From Paraphotobacterium marinum (GTDB taxonomy: Bacteria; Pseudomonadota; Gammaproteobacteria; Enterobacterales; Vibrionaceae), in the NCBI RefSeq assembly GCF_002216855.1, contig NZ_CP022356.1, forward strand, positions 496,001-560,000: DNA of 64,000 nucleotides. Direction: 5' to 3'. Positions 8,754 to 18,658 of this stretch are shown piece after piece (position 1 is the first letter of the stretch; each line of letters opens with the position of its first letter). The notes under the pieces are model-generated. The model was not told the DNA's origin. It saw only the letters and a list, made by a program, of their open reading frames with translations, and made no database searches. The position numbers and the translations under genes were made by a program.

Positions 8754-9554
8754 ATGTTAATAAAATCAATAAAAATACTAATCATATTATTTTTTACCTT
8801 AACCCTTTCTGCATGCGGAGGGGGTGATGGTGATAGTAATACATACAAAGAGCAAGAAACAGAATCGGCTCCAAACCCAGACCCTAATCCAGATCCAAAT
8901 CCAGACCCTAACCCAGATCCAAATCCAGACCCTAACCCAGATCCAAATCCAGACCCAAATCCGGATCCAAATCCAGACCCAAATCCGGACCCAAATCCAG
9001 ACCCAAATCCAGACCCAAATCCGGACCCAAATCCAGACCCTGATCCAGAACCTGAGCCAAATGATATTCGACCCAAATTGGAAGTAAGAAATAATTGCCC
9101 TGATGATCTTGTAGAAGAACGAACCATAATATTGGTGGTTGAAGGAACAGGGACTGGGACAATTACACTACAAATCGATCAAGATGATACACAAAAGGCT
9201 GCTGGTAAATCTTATGGATCATTCATGATACCAAACACTTCAATAACTGCACATTTTGATGAAGATGATAGAGACGGAACACAAACAATAATAGAGCCTC
9301 AAATTAGGGCTGGTGACCCATATGAATTTATCTTCACAGACCTGAACCCGAGTAATACAAATTGTGATGAACAAGAGATGAGAGTCTTGACACAAGAGGA
9401 TGTTAACGCAATGGATCGATTAAGTGATAAAGACATTGGTAAGGTGTGTTTATTTGATAATGATGATAGAAAATCACCAAATAGCAATGGCAAATATAAG
9501 AAAAAATTTTGTAATGCATTGATTTATATTTCTGATCATACAAACGATGAATAA
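8754..9554 (+). CDS. Surface lipoprotein with an NPDP-repeat stalk
   Basis: A 266-residue lipoprotein. Signal peptide residues 1-20 end in LTLSAC, with C21 the lipid anchor, followed by GGGDGD. Residues 40-102 are an almost pure proline/aspartate repeat (NPDP units, ending in DPEPEP), expected to form a stiff extended stalk. The remaining 160 residues form an acidic domain with cysteines near NNCPDD, NTNCDE, KVCLFD and KFCNAL. The domain is not recognised. Such Pro-rich stalks commonly lift a domain through the cell surface. A long hairpin terminator follows. Repeat number could change by slippage in whole 12-base units, keeping the frame. Confidence 0.8.
   Translation: MLIKSIKILIILFFTLTLSACGGGDGDSNTYKEQETESAPNPDPNPDPNPDPNPDPNPDPNPDPNPDPNPDPNPDPNPDPNPDPNPDPNPDPNPDPDPEPEPNDIRPKLEVRNNCPDDLVEERTIILVVEGTGTGTITLQIDQDDTQKAAGKSYGSFMIPNTSITAHFDEDDRDGTQTIIEPQIRAGDPYEFIFTDLNPSNTNCDEQEMRVLTQEDVNAMDRLSDKDIGKVCLFDNDDRKSPNSNGKYKKKFCNALIYISDHTNDE
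8871..9059 (+). repeat. In-frame tandem repeat encoding NPDP units
   Basis: About fifteen imperfect 12-base units of the type CCAGACCCAAAT, with synonymous variants (GATCCA, GACCCT, CCGGAC) arranged partly as 24-base double units. All copies keep the frame. Synonymous drift between units shows selection on the Pro/Asp protein sequence rather than very recent expansion throughout. Confidence 0.9.
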
Positions 9555-9566
9555 ATATTAAAAATA

Positions 9567-9604
9567 AAAGAAAAGTTAAAAATAATTATTTTTAACTTTT
9601 CTTT
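9567..9604. terminator. Long bidirectional terminator hairpin
   Basis: A perfect 17-base stem (9567-9583 with 9588-9604) and a 4-base loop; A- and T-rich ends serve both the lipoprotein upstream and the convergent binding-protein gene. Confidence 0.8.
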
Positions 9605-9611
9605 GTTTAAT

Positions 9612-10757
9612 TTATACAACAAATAATGGATTTCCTATCATTGTATTATGACTTATTGAATTTATATCTTGAAAGGTTTTATTCGGGTCTAATGATTTAA
9701 ACAAATTGGGATAAATCCATTTTGCAAAATACTCTATAGCAATAATATTATAAGGTGAGTTATGCAAATTCATCCAAATAGAATGAACGTTATTTGTGTT
9801 TTTTGCATTGATTGCATTAAACCACGTTCTATTTAATAATGTAGCTTGTTCTTTTTTTACATCCTTCATATTGACTGGTGGATAACCTAGAGGGACACCT
9901 TGCCCACGTGAATGCCCTTTTTCATCTTTCCATGAACTGGTTTGCATAATATAAATATCAGGCTGCAAGCTAATAACAGTTTCTGGTAAAGTAGTAATAA
10001 AGTTGTTACCAACGTGAGAATTTGTCATGACATTTTGAGCGGACAACAAAGGTATAAATGTACCCATATCAGCATCTCCATAAGTTCTCAATGAACTGTT
10101 ACCAATTCCAGCAGCTCGTTCAATAAAAACTGTTTTTTTATTAGATTCTTTTCCGTGTTTTTTTATCTTTGTTAAAATGTTTTTTAAATGGGTATCATAA
10201 ATTTTTTTGAAGGCTTCTGCTTCTTTTTCTCTATCTAACGCTATCCCAATGGTTTCAATTGATTTTACAGTGTTTTTAACAGGGTTAGAGTAAAAATCGT
10301 AACTGATTACAGGAATTCCTGCTTTTTGTAATACATCAAATATGCCTGTCTCTTCTCCTGTTTTTACCAGAGTTTGATCAACAATCAAAATATCAGGTTT
10401 ATTTTTCATTTCAATAAATTTTTCAGTATTAAATCCGCCTGAATTTATATATCCTAACTCAGGAATGTTTTTTAAATTTGGATATTTTTTAATAAAATAA
10501 TCATATTGACCTGGCGTGCCCGCTTTCATATCGCCTCCCCATGCAACAACATGTTTTCCGGCTTCATTACCATATAATATTTCTAATATCGGAAAACCTC
10601 TACTATAAGCTAAGGCAATGTTTTTAGGCTTATGGTCAATAGTGACAGTTCTTCCAGATACATCTTTTAATGTAACAGGATAATTGGTGGCAAATACTGA
10701 AATACTAAAAAAAAATAGTATTCCAGTTATAAAAAATTTGATAAAAGTATTTTTCAT
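9612..10757 (-). CDS. Periplasmic iron-complex (siderophore/heme type) ABC substrate-binding protein
   Basis: A Peripla_BP_2-type binding protein, 381 residues from the ATG at 10757. The frame is open further upstream to 10820, but residues from 10757 form a normal signal peptide (MKNTFIKFF, cleavage near SVFA/TN). The mature start VTLKDVSGRTVTIDHKPKNIA is typical of FepB/BtuF-like proteins, followed by the PDILIVDQT and IPVISYDFYSNP strands. It should deliver an iron chelate or related ligand to an inner-membrane permease, but no permease or ATPase gene adjoins it, so its partners are elsewhere. A Fur-like sequence lies just upstream. Ligand cannot be told from sequence. Confidence 0.8.
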   Translation of the reverse strand: MKNTFIKFFITGILFFFSISVFATNYPVTLKDVSGRTVTIDHKPKNIALAYSRGFPILEILYGNEAGKHVVAWGGDMKAGTPGQYDYFIKKYPNLKNIPELGYINSGGFNTEKFIEMKNKPDILIVDQTLVKTGEETGIFDVLQKAGIPVISYDFYSNPVKNTVKSIETIGIALDREKEAEAFKKIYDTHLKNILTKIKKHGKESNKKTVFIERAAGIGNSSLRTYGDADMGTFIPLLSAQNVMTNSHVGNNFITTLPETVISLQPDIYIMQTSSWKDEKGHSRGQGVPLGYPPVNMKDVKKEQATLLNRTWFNAINAKNTNNVHSIWMNLHNSPYNIIAIEYFAKWIYPNLFKSLDPNKTFQDINSISHNTMIGNPLFVV

Positions 10758-10798
10758 TTTATATTTATGTGATTTCTTAATGGTAATCAACACCTTAA

Positions 10799-10820
10799 TG
10801 AAAATAAGAATCAATATCAA
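10799..10820 (-). promoter_or_regulatory. Possible Fur box
   Basis: Read on the minus strand, TTGATATTGATTCTTATTTT is built of GATATT/GATTCT-like hexamers resembling the repeated GATAAT units of Fur sites. It lies about 40 bases upstream of the iron-type binding-protein start, where a Fur operator is expected. The match is imperfect and the region is AT-rich. Confidence 0.35.
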
Positions 10821-10871
10821 CTATGGAGGTATTACATTCATCTATATTAGGTATTCTGTTAGACAAAATTA

Positions 10872-10894
10872 ACAAATTTTGGTACCAAATTTGT
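10872..10894. promoter_or_regulatory. Palindromic operator-like dyad
   Basis: A TTTGGTACCAAA core is extended on both sides by ACAAAT / ATTTGT with one bulged base. It lies between the divergent binding-protein and glycosyltransferase genes. No regulator is assigned. Confidence 0.25.
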
Positions 10895-11126
10895 AGAAAA
10901 ATCCTTGAATTTTTTAAGATGTAATAACCGTCAAATAACTCAAAGGCAATGATTAATCCTATAATATATTTGTTTTTAGTTTATTATTTTTAAATAAGTA
11001 AATTTTTTAGATTTATTAACTTTATATTACTTTGTGTCATGGAAAATATTTAACTTTTATTGAAAAGATTGTATTATTTACTCAATTTTTAGGTTCAGAT
11101 TTTTTATTGCAGCAAGGAAAAGCAAT

Positions 11127-11903
11127 ATGAATGAGATATCTTTGTATATTTTGACATATAATAGCGAACAATACTTATCAAAAATTTTAGATAAATTAAA
11201 AAATGTTGTTGATGAGATCTTAATTGTTGACAGTGGTAGCTCTGATTCGACACAACAAATCGTTGAAAGATACAAAAACACCCGTTTTATATTTAATAAG
11301 TTTGAAAACTTTAAACAACAAAGAATGTTTGCAGAAAAAAATTGTAAATTTGACATGATTCTTTTTCTTGATTCCGATGAATTACCTTGTGATCAATTAG
11401 TTGAATCTATAAGAAATATAAAAAAATCAGGCTTTGAACACCATGCCTATAGAATTGCTAGGTACTGGAATGTATTACAAAAAGATGTTCGTGCTATATA
11501 CCCTATTTGCTCTCCAGATCATCCGATTAAACTTTATAATAGAAAGTTTTGCTCATTCAAAAACTCTGCACTAAACCATGCAAGCCCGAGTGGTTATTTA
11601 TCACAATCTATTGTGAAGGGTAAATTAAGTCATTTTACATTTGAAACCAAGAAAATATTAAAAAATAAAGTTGAACATTACTCTGATATGGATGCCAAAG
11701 AATTAATTCGTAAAGGGAAAAAATCAAATAATCTAAAAATTATATTTAACCCAGTTGGTGCATTTGTAAAGTGGTATCTCATAAAAGGTGGTTACAAAGA
11801 TGGTATTACTGGAATTCACTTAGGTAAGTATGCATATGACTATACAAAAAAGAAATATTTAAAAGCTAAAAACTACAGAAAAAATTTTCATACACACAAA
11901 TAA
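11127..11903 (+). CDS. Family 2 glycosyltransferase, LPS-core type
   Basis: A 258-residue GT2 enzyme. The N-terminal YILTYNSEQYL strand, IVDSGSSDST nucleotide-binding turn and LFLDSDE metal-binding motif (the DxD of GT-A enzymes) are clear. The length and the later DHPIKLYNR region resemble the WaaE/KdtX beta-1,4-glucosyltransferases that modify the lipopolysaccharide inner core on the cytoplasmic side. The ATG at 11127 has an AAGGA ribosome site. It stands alone, without other envelope-sugar genes, so acceptor and sugar are uncertain. Confidence 0.8.
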   Translation: MNEISLYILTYNSEQYLSKILDKLKNVVDEILIVDSGSSDSTQQIVERYKNTRFIFNKFENFKQQRMFAEKNCKFDMILFLDSDELPCDQLVESIRNIKKSGFEHHAYRIARYWNVLQKDVRAIYPICSPDHPIKLYNRKFCSFKNSALNHASPSGYLSQSIVKGKLSHFTFETKKILKNKVEHYSDMDAKELIRKGKKSNNLKIIFNPVGAFVKWYLIKGGYKDGITGIHLGKYAYDYTKKKYLKAKNYRKNFHTHK

Positions 11904-12226
11904 TTAATAAACACTTCAGTTTTAAACTCATCTATCCGAAACCTCTTATTTGATATTTTTTTATAATAAGGGGATCACTGAACATAAAACACATCGTCAA
12001 TAAATAGCTTTTTTAAAGCATGTCATACTCTAAAATTTATTAAATCAAATATATTTCTTTATCTAAAATACATTAAGTACTTAAAAAGCTTCCGAACAAT
12101 AACTCAAAGATAAAAAAATTAAATTTTTATGTTTTTTTTATATTTTTTGAAAATTTCAATATCGTAATTTTATGTCAAAAATTTATATAATTTTCTTCGA
12201 ATTTACTTATAACAAAGAGAATTTTT
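11904..12226. other. Intergenic region upstream of kdpF
   Basis: About 320 very AT-rich bases. A weak hairpin follows the glycosyltransferase stop (near 11939-11975) without a T run. The rest should hold the kdp promoter and KdpE site, but I cannot point to a convincing box. One open frame enters kdpA from 12172 but lacks a ribosome site. Confidence 0.4.
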
Positions 12227-12307
12227 ATGTTGTTTTTAACTGGAATTGTTTTTTTAACTTTATTCATTTACATGCTTTTAGTTTTATTGATGCCGGAGAA
12301 GTTCTAA
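12227..12307 (+). CDS. kdpF: KdpF, small stabilising subunit of the potassium pump
   Basis: A 26-residue single-helix peptide, MLFLTGIVFLTLF continuing to LLMPEKF, has the size, hydrophobicity and terminal PEKF of KdpF. An AAAGAGA stretch precedes its ATG, and its TAA overlaps the kdpA ATG as TAATG, an arrangement that couples translation. KdpF stabilises the KdpABC complex in the inner membrane and is not needed for catalysis. Confidence 0.85.
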   Translation: MLFLTGIVFLTLFIYMLLVLLMPEKF

Positions 12308-14025
12308 TGAATATAATATTTTTAGAATCAATACTAATGCTGGTAGTTGTAATATCGACATTAGCACTTTTGATGAAACCATTAGGCTTGCATATGTTCA
12401 ATGCTTTCGAAGGAAATAAAACATATTTGGATTTTTTTGGAAAGCCTATGATGAGAATATATAGCCTAATGATTGGAAAAAATATTAATGAAAACCAGAC
12501 AGCTAAATCATATTTTATTTCTTTGATGATGTTTTCATTAATTTCTATATTTGTTTTGTTTTTGGTTTTAAAATTTCAAAGTTATCTCCCACTAAACCCA
12601 AATCATATTGTAAATATGTCATGGGATCAGGCTTTAAATACAGCTGTTAGCTTTGTTACCAATACAAACTGGCAGAGTTATTCTGGTGAAACTGGCGTGT
12701 CATACTTTTCTCAAATGGCAGGACTAGCAGTGCAAAACTTTCTTTCTGCTGCTGTAGGGATAAGTGTTGCAATAGTTTTATTACGTTCTTTAAAGAAAGA
12801 TAGAAATGATATTGGAAATTTTTGGTATGACTTAGGAATAAGTGTTTTTTATATTCTTCTGCCTCTTTCTATTATTGTAAGCTTAATATTTGTTTGTCTC
12901 GGTATACCTCAAAATATTGATCCTAATACACTTGCTCACACAATTTCACAAGGAGAACAAGTAATTACACAAGGACCAATTGCTTCTCAAGAATCAATAA
13001 AATCTATAGGGACAAATGGCGGAGGATTTTTTAACGCAAATTCAGCCCATCCATTTGAAAACCCTAATGCAATAACTAATTTTATTCAAGTTATCTCAAT
13101 TCTTTTGATTCCATGTGCATTTACTTATCTTCTTGGTAAATATACAAATAAGTTAAAGCTAGGTTGGTTAATATTTGGCATTATGTCATTTTTATTCATT
13201 ATTAGTTACAGTGTAATGAGCATGAGTGAGCTTCATTTACTCAAAGATTCTACAACTCATTTCTTAAGTAATTTTTATGAATCCAATTCAACAATATCAA
13301 ACATGGAGGGTAAAGATGTAAGATTTGGTATTATACATTCTACAATATATAACACTGCTTCTACAGCTGCATCCGATGGTGGTGTCAACTCTTTCATGGA
13401 TAGCTATACACCCATTGGCGGAATGATGGCATTAATTAATATGGCAACAGGTGAGATCATATACGGAGGAGTTGGTGCCGGTCTTTATGGAATGTTGATG
13501 TATGTTATTCTTGCTGTTTTCATTGGATCCTTAATGATTGGTCGAATACCCTCCTTCTTAGGAAAACGTATTGATGGTAAGGATATGAAATTAGCAATGC
13601 TCAGCATCATTGTACCGCCCTGTTTGGTTTTAATTTTCACAGCTCTTACAATGGTACTACCCGAATATAAAAATGCTCTTACCAATGAAGGTGCGCATGG
13701 TTTTACAGAAATACTTTATGCTTTCACATCTGCATCTAACAATAATGGTAGTGCTTTTGCTGGACTTAGCTCCAATACGATTTACTTTAATACAACCCTT
13801 GCTCTCTGTATGTTTCTAGGTAGGTTTGTGAGTATTTTTGCAGTTATCTTTATTGCTCATAATTTTATTAATCGTAAAAATGTTCGCATAAATACTACTA
13901 ATGACATACAAGTTACATCATTTGTGTTTTCAATTTTATTGTTATTTACAATAGTGGTTATTGGGGCACTGACTTTTTTTCCTGCTCTATCCATTGGCCC
14001 ATTGCTTGATAATTTTTCATACTAA
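12307..14025 (+). CDS. kdpA: KdpA, potassium-translocating subunit
   Basis: A 572-residue membrane protein of the K+ channel-like superfamily with the four selectivity-filter loops in order: TNTNWQSYSGE, IGTNGGGFFNANSAHP, the region before GGMMALINMATGE, and SASNNNGSAFAGL. The ATG at 12307 is chosen over the open frame from 12172: it has a GGAGAA ribosome site and overlaps kdpF. KdpA takes K+ from the periplasm at low external potassium and passes it through the ATP-driven KdpB. kdpB follows after 11 bases with an AAGGAGG ribosome site. Confidence 0.95.
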   Translation: MNIIFLESILMLVVVISTLALLMKPLGLHMFNAFEGNKTYLDFFGKPMMRIYSLMIGKNINENQTAKSYFISLMMFSLISIFVLFLVLKFQSYLPLNPNHIVNMSWDQALNTAVSFVTNTNWQSYSGETGVSYFSQMAGLAVQNFLSAAVGISVAIVLLRSLKKDRNDIGNFWYDLGISVFYILLPLSIIVSLIFVCLGIPQNIDPNTLAHTISQGEQVITQGPIASQESIKSIGTNGGGFFNANSAHPFENPNAITNFIQVISILLIPCAFTYLLGKYTNKLKLGWLIFGIMSFLFIISYSVMSMSELHLLKDSTTHFLSNFYESNSTISNMEGKDVRFGIIHSTIYNTASTAASDGGVNSFMDSYTPIGGMMALINMATGEIIYGGVGAGLYGMLMYVILAVFIGSLMIGRIPSFLGKRIDGKDMKLAMLSIIVPPCLVLIFTALTMVLPEYKNALTNEGAHGFTEILYAFTSASNNNGSAFAGLSSNTIYFNTTLALCMFLGRFVSIFAVIFIAHNFINRKNVRINTTNDIQVTSFVFSILLLFTIVVIGALTFFPALSIGPLLDNFSY

Positions 14026-14036
14026 GGAGGCATTTT

Positions 14037-16078
14037 ATGAATACCAATAATCAATCAATTTTTAATAAAAAAATATTATTACCAGCAGTTGTTGAGTCAT
14101 TGTTTAAATGTAACCCCTATAAAATGTACAAGAATCCAGTTATGTTCTGTGTTCTTTTAGTTACAATACTTTGTACCCTAATATTGTTTAATAATATTTT
14201 ACATAATGTTGCAACTACTTTTGATTCAGCTTGTGTTATTTGGCTGTGGTTTACTATTTTATTTGCTAACTTCTCTGAAAGTATTGCTGAAGGTAAAAGT
14301 AAAGCTCAAGCTGAAACATTAAAATCAACCAAACAGGAACTTATTGCACATAAAATTATTAATGAAACTACACTTGAAACAAGTAAAGTTAATGCAGAGG
14401 AGTTAAAAGTTGGTGATTTAATATTTGTTAAAAAAGGTGATTTAATTGCCTGTGATGGAGATGTTGTTGAAGGATGTGCTTCTATCGATGAGTCGACTAT
14501 TACAGGTGAGTCAGAACCTGTCATAAAATCAAGTGGTTCTGATAACTGTGCTGTAACAGCCGGAACACTTGTTCTTTCAGATGAAATTATCGTTAAAATT
14601 ACAAAAAACCCCGGTGAGAATTTCATCGATAAAATGATAGCGCTTGTAGAAGGATCTTCACGATTAAAAAGTCCAAATGAAATCTCTTTGAATATTTTAT
14701 TATCTGGACTAACTTTAATTTTTATAGTGGCCATAATAGCTATTTTTGGCATGTCGCGATATTACAATTCTTCTTTATCTATCATAATGCTTGTTGCCCT
14801 TTTTGTGACACTTATACCGACAACAATTGCTGGTCTTCTTTCAGCTATAGGTATATCTGGCATGGATAGATTATTGAAACATAATGTTATTGCCTTATCT
14901 GGAAAAGCTATTGAGGCTGCTGGTAGCGCTGACATATTGCTACTAGATAAAACAGGGACTATAACAGTTGGTAATAGGTATGCTACCCAATTTATTCCTT
15001 TAAAAGGTAATTCGATAGACGAATTAGTTCAAGTTTCATATTTATGTTCTTTTAAAGATGAAACATCCGAGGGTAGATCTATTGTATCTTTAGCACAAAA
15101 CAATTTCTCAATCACCGATGAAATTATCCCTACAGATAAAATGAGTTTCATCGAGTTTTCAGCATTCACAAGGATTAGTGGCATAGATTATTTAGATCAA
15201 AAACTAAGAAAAGGCGCTGTAAATGCGATAATTGAAGAACATAAAAAAAACAATAATGACTTTGATGAAAGTGAGTTACAGAGCATAGTTGAAAATATAG
15301 CTTCAGATGGAGGAACTCCCCTAGCTGTTATGAAAAATAATAATATTTTAGGTGTAATTGTCTTAAAAGACCAAATAAAACCAGGTATTAAAGAAAAGTT
15401 TTTAACTTTAAAAAAATGGGGATTAAAACAGTGATGGTAACTGGTGATAACCCCCTTACAGCCGCTGCTATTGCTAAAGAAGCTGGCGTTGATGATTTTG
15501 TTGCTCAAGCATCACCTGAAGATAAACTTAATTATATCAAAGAAGTGCAAAAAGAAGGAAAAGTTGTTGCCATGTGTGGTGATGGAACAAATGATGCACC
15601 CGCACTGGCTCAAGCTGATATTGGCGTAGCAATGGCATCTGGTACTTCTGCAGCAAGAGAAGCAGGAAATATGCTTGATCTTGATTCAGATCCATCTAAA
15701 CTGATCAAAATCATTGAGATTGGTAAACAAATTCTTATTACTAGAGGAGCCCTAACAACGTTTAGTATAGCAAATGATGTTGCAAAATATTTTGCTATTA
15801 TACCAGCATTATTTATTCTTACGTTACCAGCTCTGAAAGAATTAAATATTATGCATCTAAGCTCTCCTAACAGTGCTATTTTATCAGCAGTCATATTTAA
15901 TGCTCTTATAATTATTGCTCTAATACCCTTAGCACTTGTTGGAGTTAAATCTTCAACATTAAACCCCCAAAAGCTTCTGAAAAACAATCTAATTAAATAT
16001 GGTTTTGGTGGTATTTTAGTTCCATTTATTGCAATTAAGATTATAGATATTTTCTTAACAAGTATAAATTTTTTATAG
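14037..16078 (+). pseudogene. kdpB: KdpB, ATPase subunit of the potassium pump, split by one frame break
   Basis: Two frames (14037-15434 and 15416-16078) together give a complete P-type ATPase of about 681 residues, the usual KdpB length. Motifs are all present: STITGES at 153-159, LLLDKTGT with phosphorylated D304, then in the second frame [10 protein letters not shown] and [10 protein letters not shown]. The break lies at an A7 tract (15410-15416), where one more A gives [15 protein letters not shown] without loss. No other damage is seen, and kdpA, kdpC and kdpE are intact, so a sequencing error or polymerase slippage is more likely than loss of the pump. As written, translation stops before the P-domain end and the pump would be inactive. 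Confidence 0.9.
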
Positions 16079-16087
16079 GTGCTTATT

Positions 16088-16648
16088 ATGTTTAATTACA
16101 TCAAATTTTCTATCTTAAGTTTAATATTTTTCACGTTTTTATTAGGAATAATTTATCCTGGTTTAATAATGCTAGGTGGAAATCTCCTTGCTTACAAAGA
16201 AACACATGGTTCTTTATTATATAAAAATCAAAAAGTAATTGGATCTAGCTTAATAGGCCAAAACTTTTCAAGTAATCAAAGTTTATTCCAATCTCGCCCT
16301 TCCGGATCAGATTATAATACTTTAGCAACTGGTGGCTCTAATCTTGCGCCTAATAGTAATAAGCTTGTAAAAGAATTAAAACAAAGAATTGCTGATTTAC
16401 ATAAATTAAATGGTAATAATAAAAAAATACCTGAAGAATTGGTTTTTGCCTCTGGAAGTGGTCTAGATCCTAATATCTCTGTAAAGGCAGCCCTTTATCA
16501 GGCTCCTAGAATATCAAAGGAAAATAATATTCCTATAGATAGCATAATAGAGTTAATTCATACTCATGAAATTCAAGGATTTTTAAATCCAAATTATGTC
16601 AATGTATTGAAACTTAATATTGCATTGTTAAAATTAAATGAAAAATAA
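16088..16648 (+). CDS. kdpC: KdpC, assembly subunit of the potassium pump
   Basis: A protein of 186 residues with one N-terminal membrane helix (ILSLIFFTFLLGIIYPG) and the KdpC periplasmic domain: QNFSSNQSLFQSRPSGSDYN, ASGSGLDPNIS and LNIALLKLN. A GTG at 16079 is in frame; the ATG at 16088 is preferred because the helix starts right after it. KdpC is needed for KdpABC assembly and activity. It starts 9 bases after kdpB and is followed by a long hairpin before kdpD. Confidence 0.92.
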   Translation: MFNYIKFSILSLIFFTFLLGIIYPGLIMLGGNLLAYKETHGSLLYKNQKVIGSSLIGQNFSSNQSLFQSRPSGSDYNTLATGGSNLAPNSNKLVKELKQRIADLHKLNGNNKKIPEELVFASGSGLDPNISVKAALYQAPRISKENNIPIDSIIELIHTHEIQGFLNPNYVNVLKLNIALLKLNEK

Positions 16649-16653
16649 GGGTC

Positions 16654-16690
16654 TAATCAACGAATTAAAATATATTTAATTCGTTGATTA
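16654..16690 (+). terminator. Perfect hairpin between kdpC and kdpD
   Basis: A 16-base perfect stem (16654-16669 with 16675-16690) around a 5-base loop, starting 5 bases after the kdpC stop. No T run follows, so it may slow or process the transcript and lower kdpDE relative to kdpFABC rather than end it. Confidence 0.5.
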
Positions 16691-16733
16691 ATCATATATA
16701 CTAAAAATTATTGTATAAACATTGGGTTCATGC

Positions 16734-18658
16734 ATGTCCGAAAAAGATTATCAAAATAATATTTTAATCTGTTTTTCATATGAAGACTTTAATGAAGAGT
16801 TACTATTAAGTTACGCCAACTTATTTAATACTAAAAACTCCAAAATTCAAATTTTATTTATAGAGAAAATAGTTAAAAATCATAAAAATAATATTCAACT
16901 GGAATTAAATATTCAAAAAAAAGCCAATGATTTAGGTTTTGAAGTACATCATATTAGTTCTTCAAATTATTATCTTGACTTATTAAATTATGCGAAGCTT
17001 AAAAATATTACTGATATTGTTTTAAATTACCCTAAATATGTTTTTTGGAATAAATGGTTTGTTATAACAAAGCTAAATCGTTTTTTAAAAAATGCTGGAG
17101 AAATCCAAATTCACTTAAAAAACATGAAAAGCAACTCTGTATCATTGCTCTCACAGTATTTATCATTAATTGACTTAAGTGACATCCAAAAGAGAAGCAT
17201 GAAGTCTTTTCTAATTATCTTTCTATTTTGTTTTTTAATTTCTCCTTTTTTAGAAATTATTAGGATTACCGATGCCTCTATGATTTTAATTTTATTATTA
17301 ATGTTATGTTCTTATTTGTATGGATTTTTGCCTTCACTAGTTGCAACATTAATAGCCTTAGGATCATACTACTATATGTTTCTTAGCCCGAAACTATCAT
17401 TCAGTCTTGCTTCAATTGAGCAAGTTATTTCATTTTTTGTTTTTATGGCAGTATCATTTATTATTATTCGACTAACATCATTCACAAAGTTCGCAATTCA
17501 AATTCTTCAAAAAAAGAAAGTACATTAATAAAGCTATATAACTTTTCAAAATATTTAAATCAAACAGACTTTGAATCTCAAAGTGATTTAATAGAAATGC
17601 CACTAGATTTATATTTTGATTACGAGACTTTTTTTATTGAGTCGTCGGATCATATTCATTTAAAAGAAGAAAGCTTAAAGAAAATCAGCTCCCAACTAAT
17701 TACCCCTATTCGATATGCATTCTCTAATCAGGTTGATTGTGGGTTTTCTACACAAAATAATATTTTTTCAATTAATTATTTTTTAATGCCCATTTCAATT
17801 GAGAATAGAAAAATTGGCATAATTGGTGTTAAATTAAACAGCCTCTTGGAAAAAAATAATTTTATGAAATATGATAAAAAATTATTTTTAAATATGTGTT
17901 CTCAAATTAGCATCGTCCTTAGAAAAAAAATTGCTGATGAAGATACATTGATATTAAAGCAAAAATCAATGCAAAATTTAATCTTATCCTCTCTATCACA
18001 CGATTTAAAAACTCCACTTTCATCAATAATTGGGAGTTTAAGCTCATTAGAAACACTTTATGATTCATTGGATAAAAATGACCGCTTGGAATTTGTTCAA
18101 ATTGCACAAGAAGAGGCAAAGAGACTCGAGTTTCAAACAAGCAATATGTTAAATATGCTTAAACTTGAGAACAAAACGAGCTCTCTAAAACTCGAGAAAG
18201 TAAATACTCAATCGTATTTAAAAAAGATTTGTACTATTTTTAAGAAACGTTATCCAGAATTTCAATTAGAAATTACAGTGAAAAATATTTTTAAGATAAA
18301 GATTGATACTAGTTTTTTTGAACAAGCTCTCTTTAACCTATTAGATAATGCTGTTAAATATTCATTAAATTGTAAAAAAATAAAGATTAAAATTTGGTCA
18401 AATAATTATGATGCATTTATCTCAATATCAAACCAAGGTAATCCAATAGAAAAACATGAACTAACAAAAATATTTGATTACTTTTATCAAGTTCGAAAAT
18501 CTGATTTACAGCGTGCTGGAAGTGGATTAGGATTAGCTATAGTAAAAGAAATTATAAGCGCACATGATGGAAAAGTATCAGCTAATAGCATGTCTGGTAT
18601 GAATACATTTACGATTCAACTGAGAGCTGAAAATAATGAAAAAAATACTGTTGATTGA
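16734..18658 (+). pseudogene. kdpD: KdpD-like sensor histidine kinase lacking the N-terminal KdpD domain, split by one frame break
   Basis: The frames 16722-17528 and the one containing 17597-18658 join into about 641 residues when one A is added to the A7 tract at 17509-17515, giving QKKESTLIKLYNF. Order of parts: a cytoplasmic Usp-like region (about 10-120), membrane helices of the DUF4118 type (about 160-250), a GAF-like region, the HisKA box LSSLSHDLKTPLSS with its phospho-accepting histidine at 17999-18001, the N box NLLDNAVKYS and the G box GSGLGLAI. The usual first 200-odd residues of KdpD with its Walker motifs are absent. It overlaps kdpE by 23 bases. It should phosphorylate KdpE at low potassium. 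Confidence 0.85.

Noticed and set aside
8824-9162. Overlapping frames within the NPDP repeat, including Gly/Ser-rich ones on the other strand
   Set aside because: Any 12-base repeat stays open in several frames; only the plus frame has a signal peptide, lipobox and a real domain after it.
12172-12306. A 45-residue N-terminal extension of KdpA
   Set aside because: No ribosome site at 12172; kdpF and the GGAGAA site at 12295-12300 define the true start at 12307.
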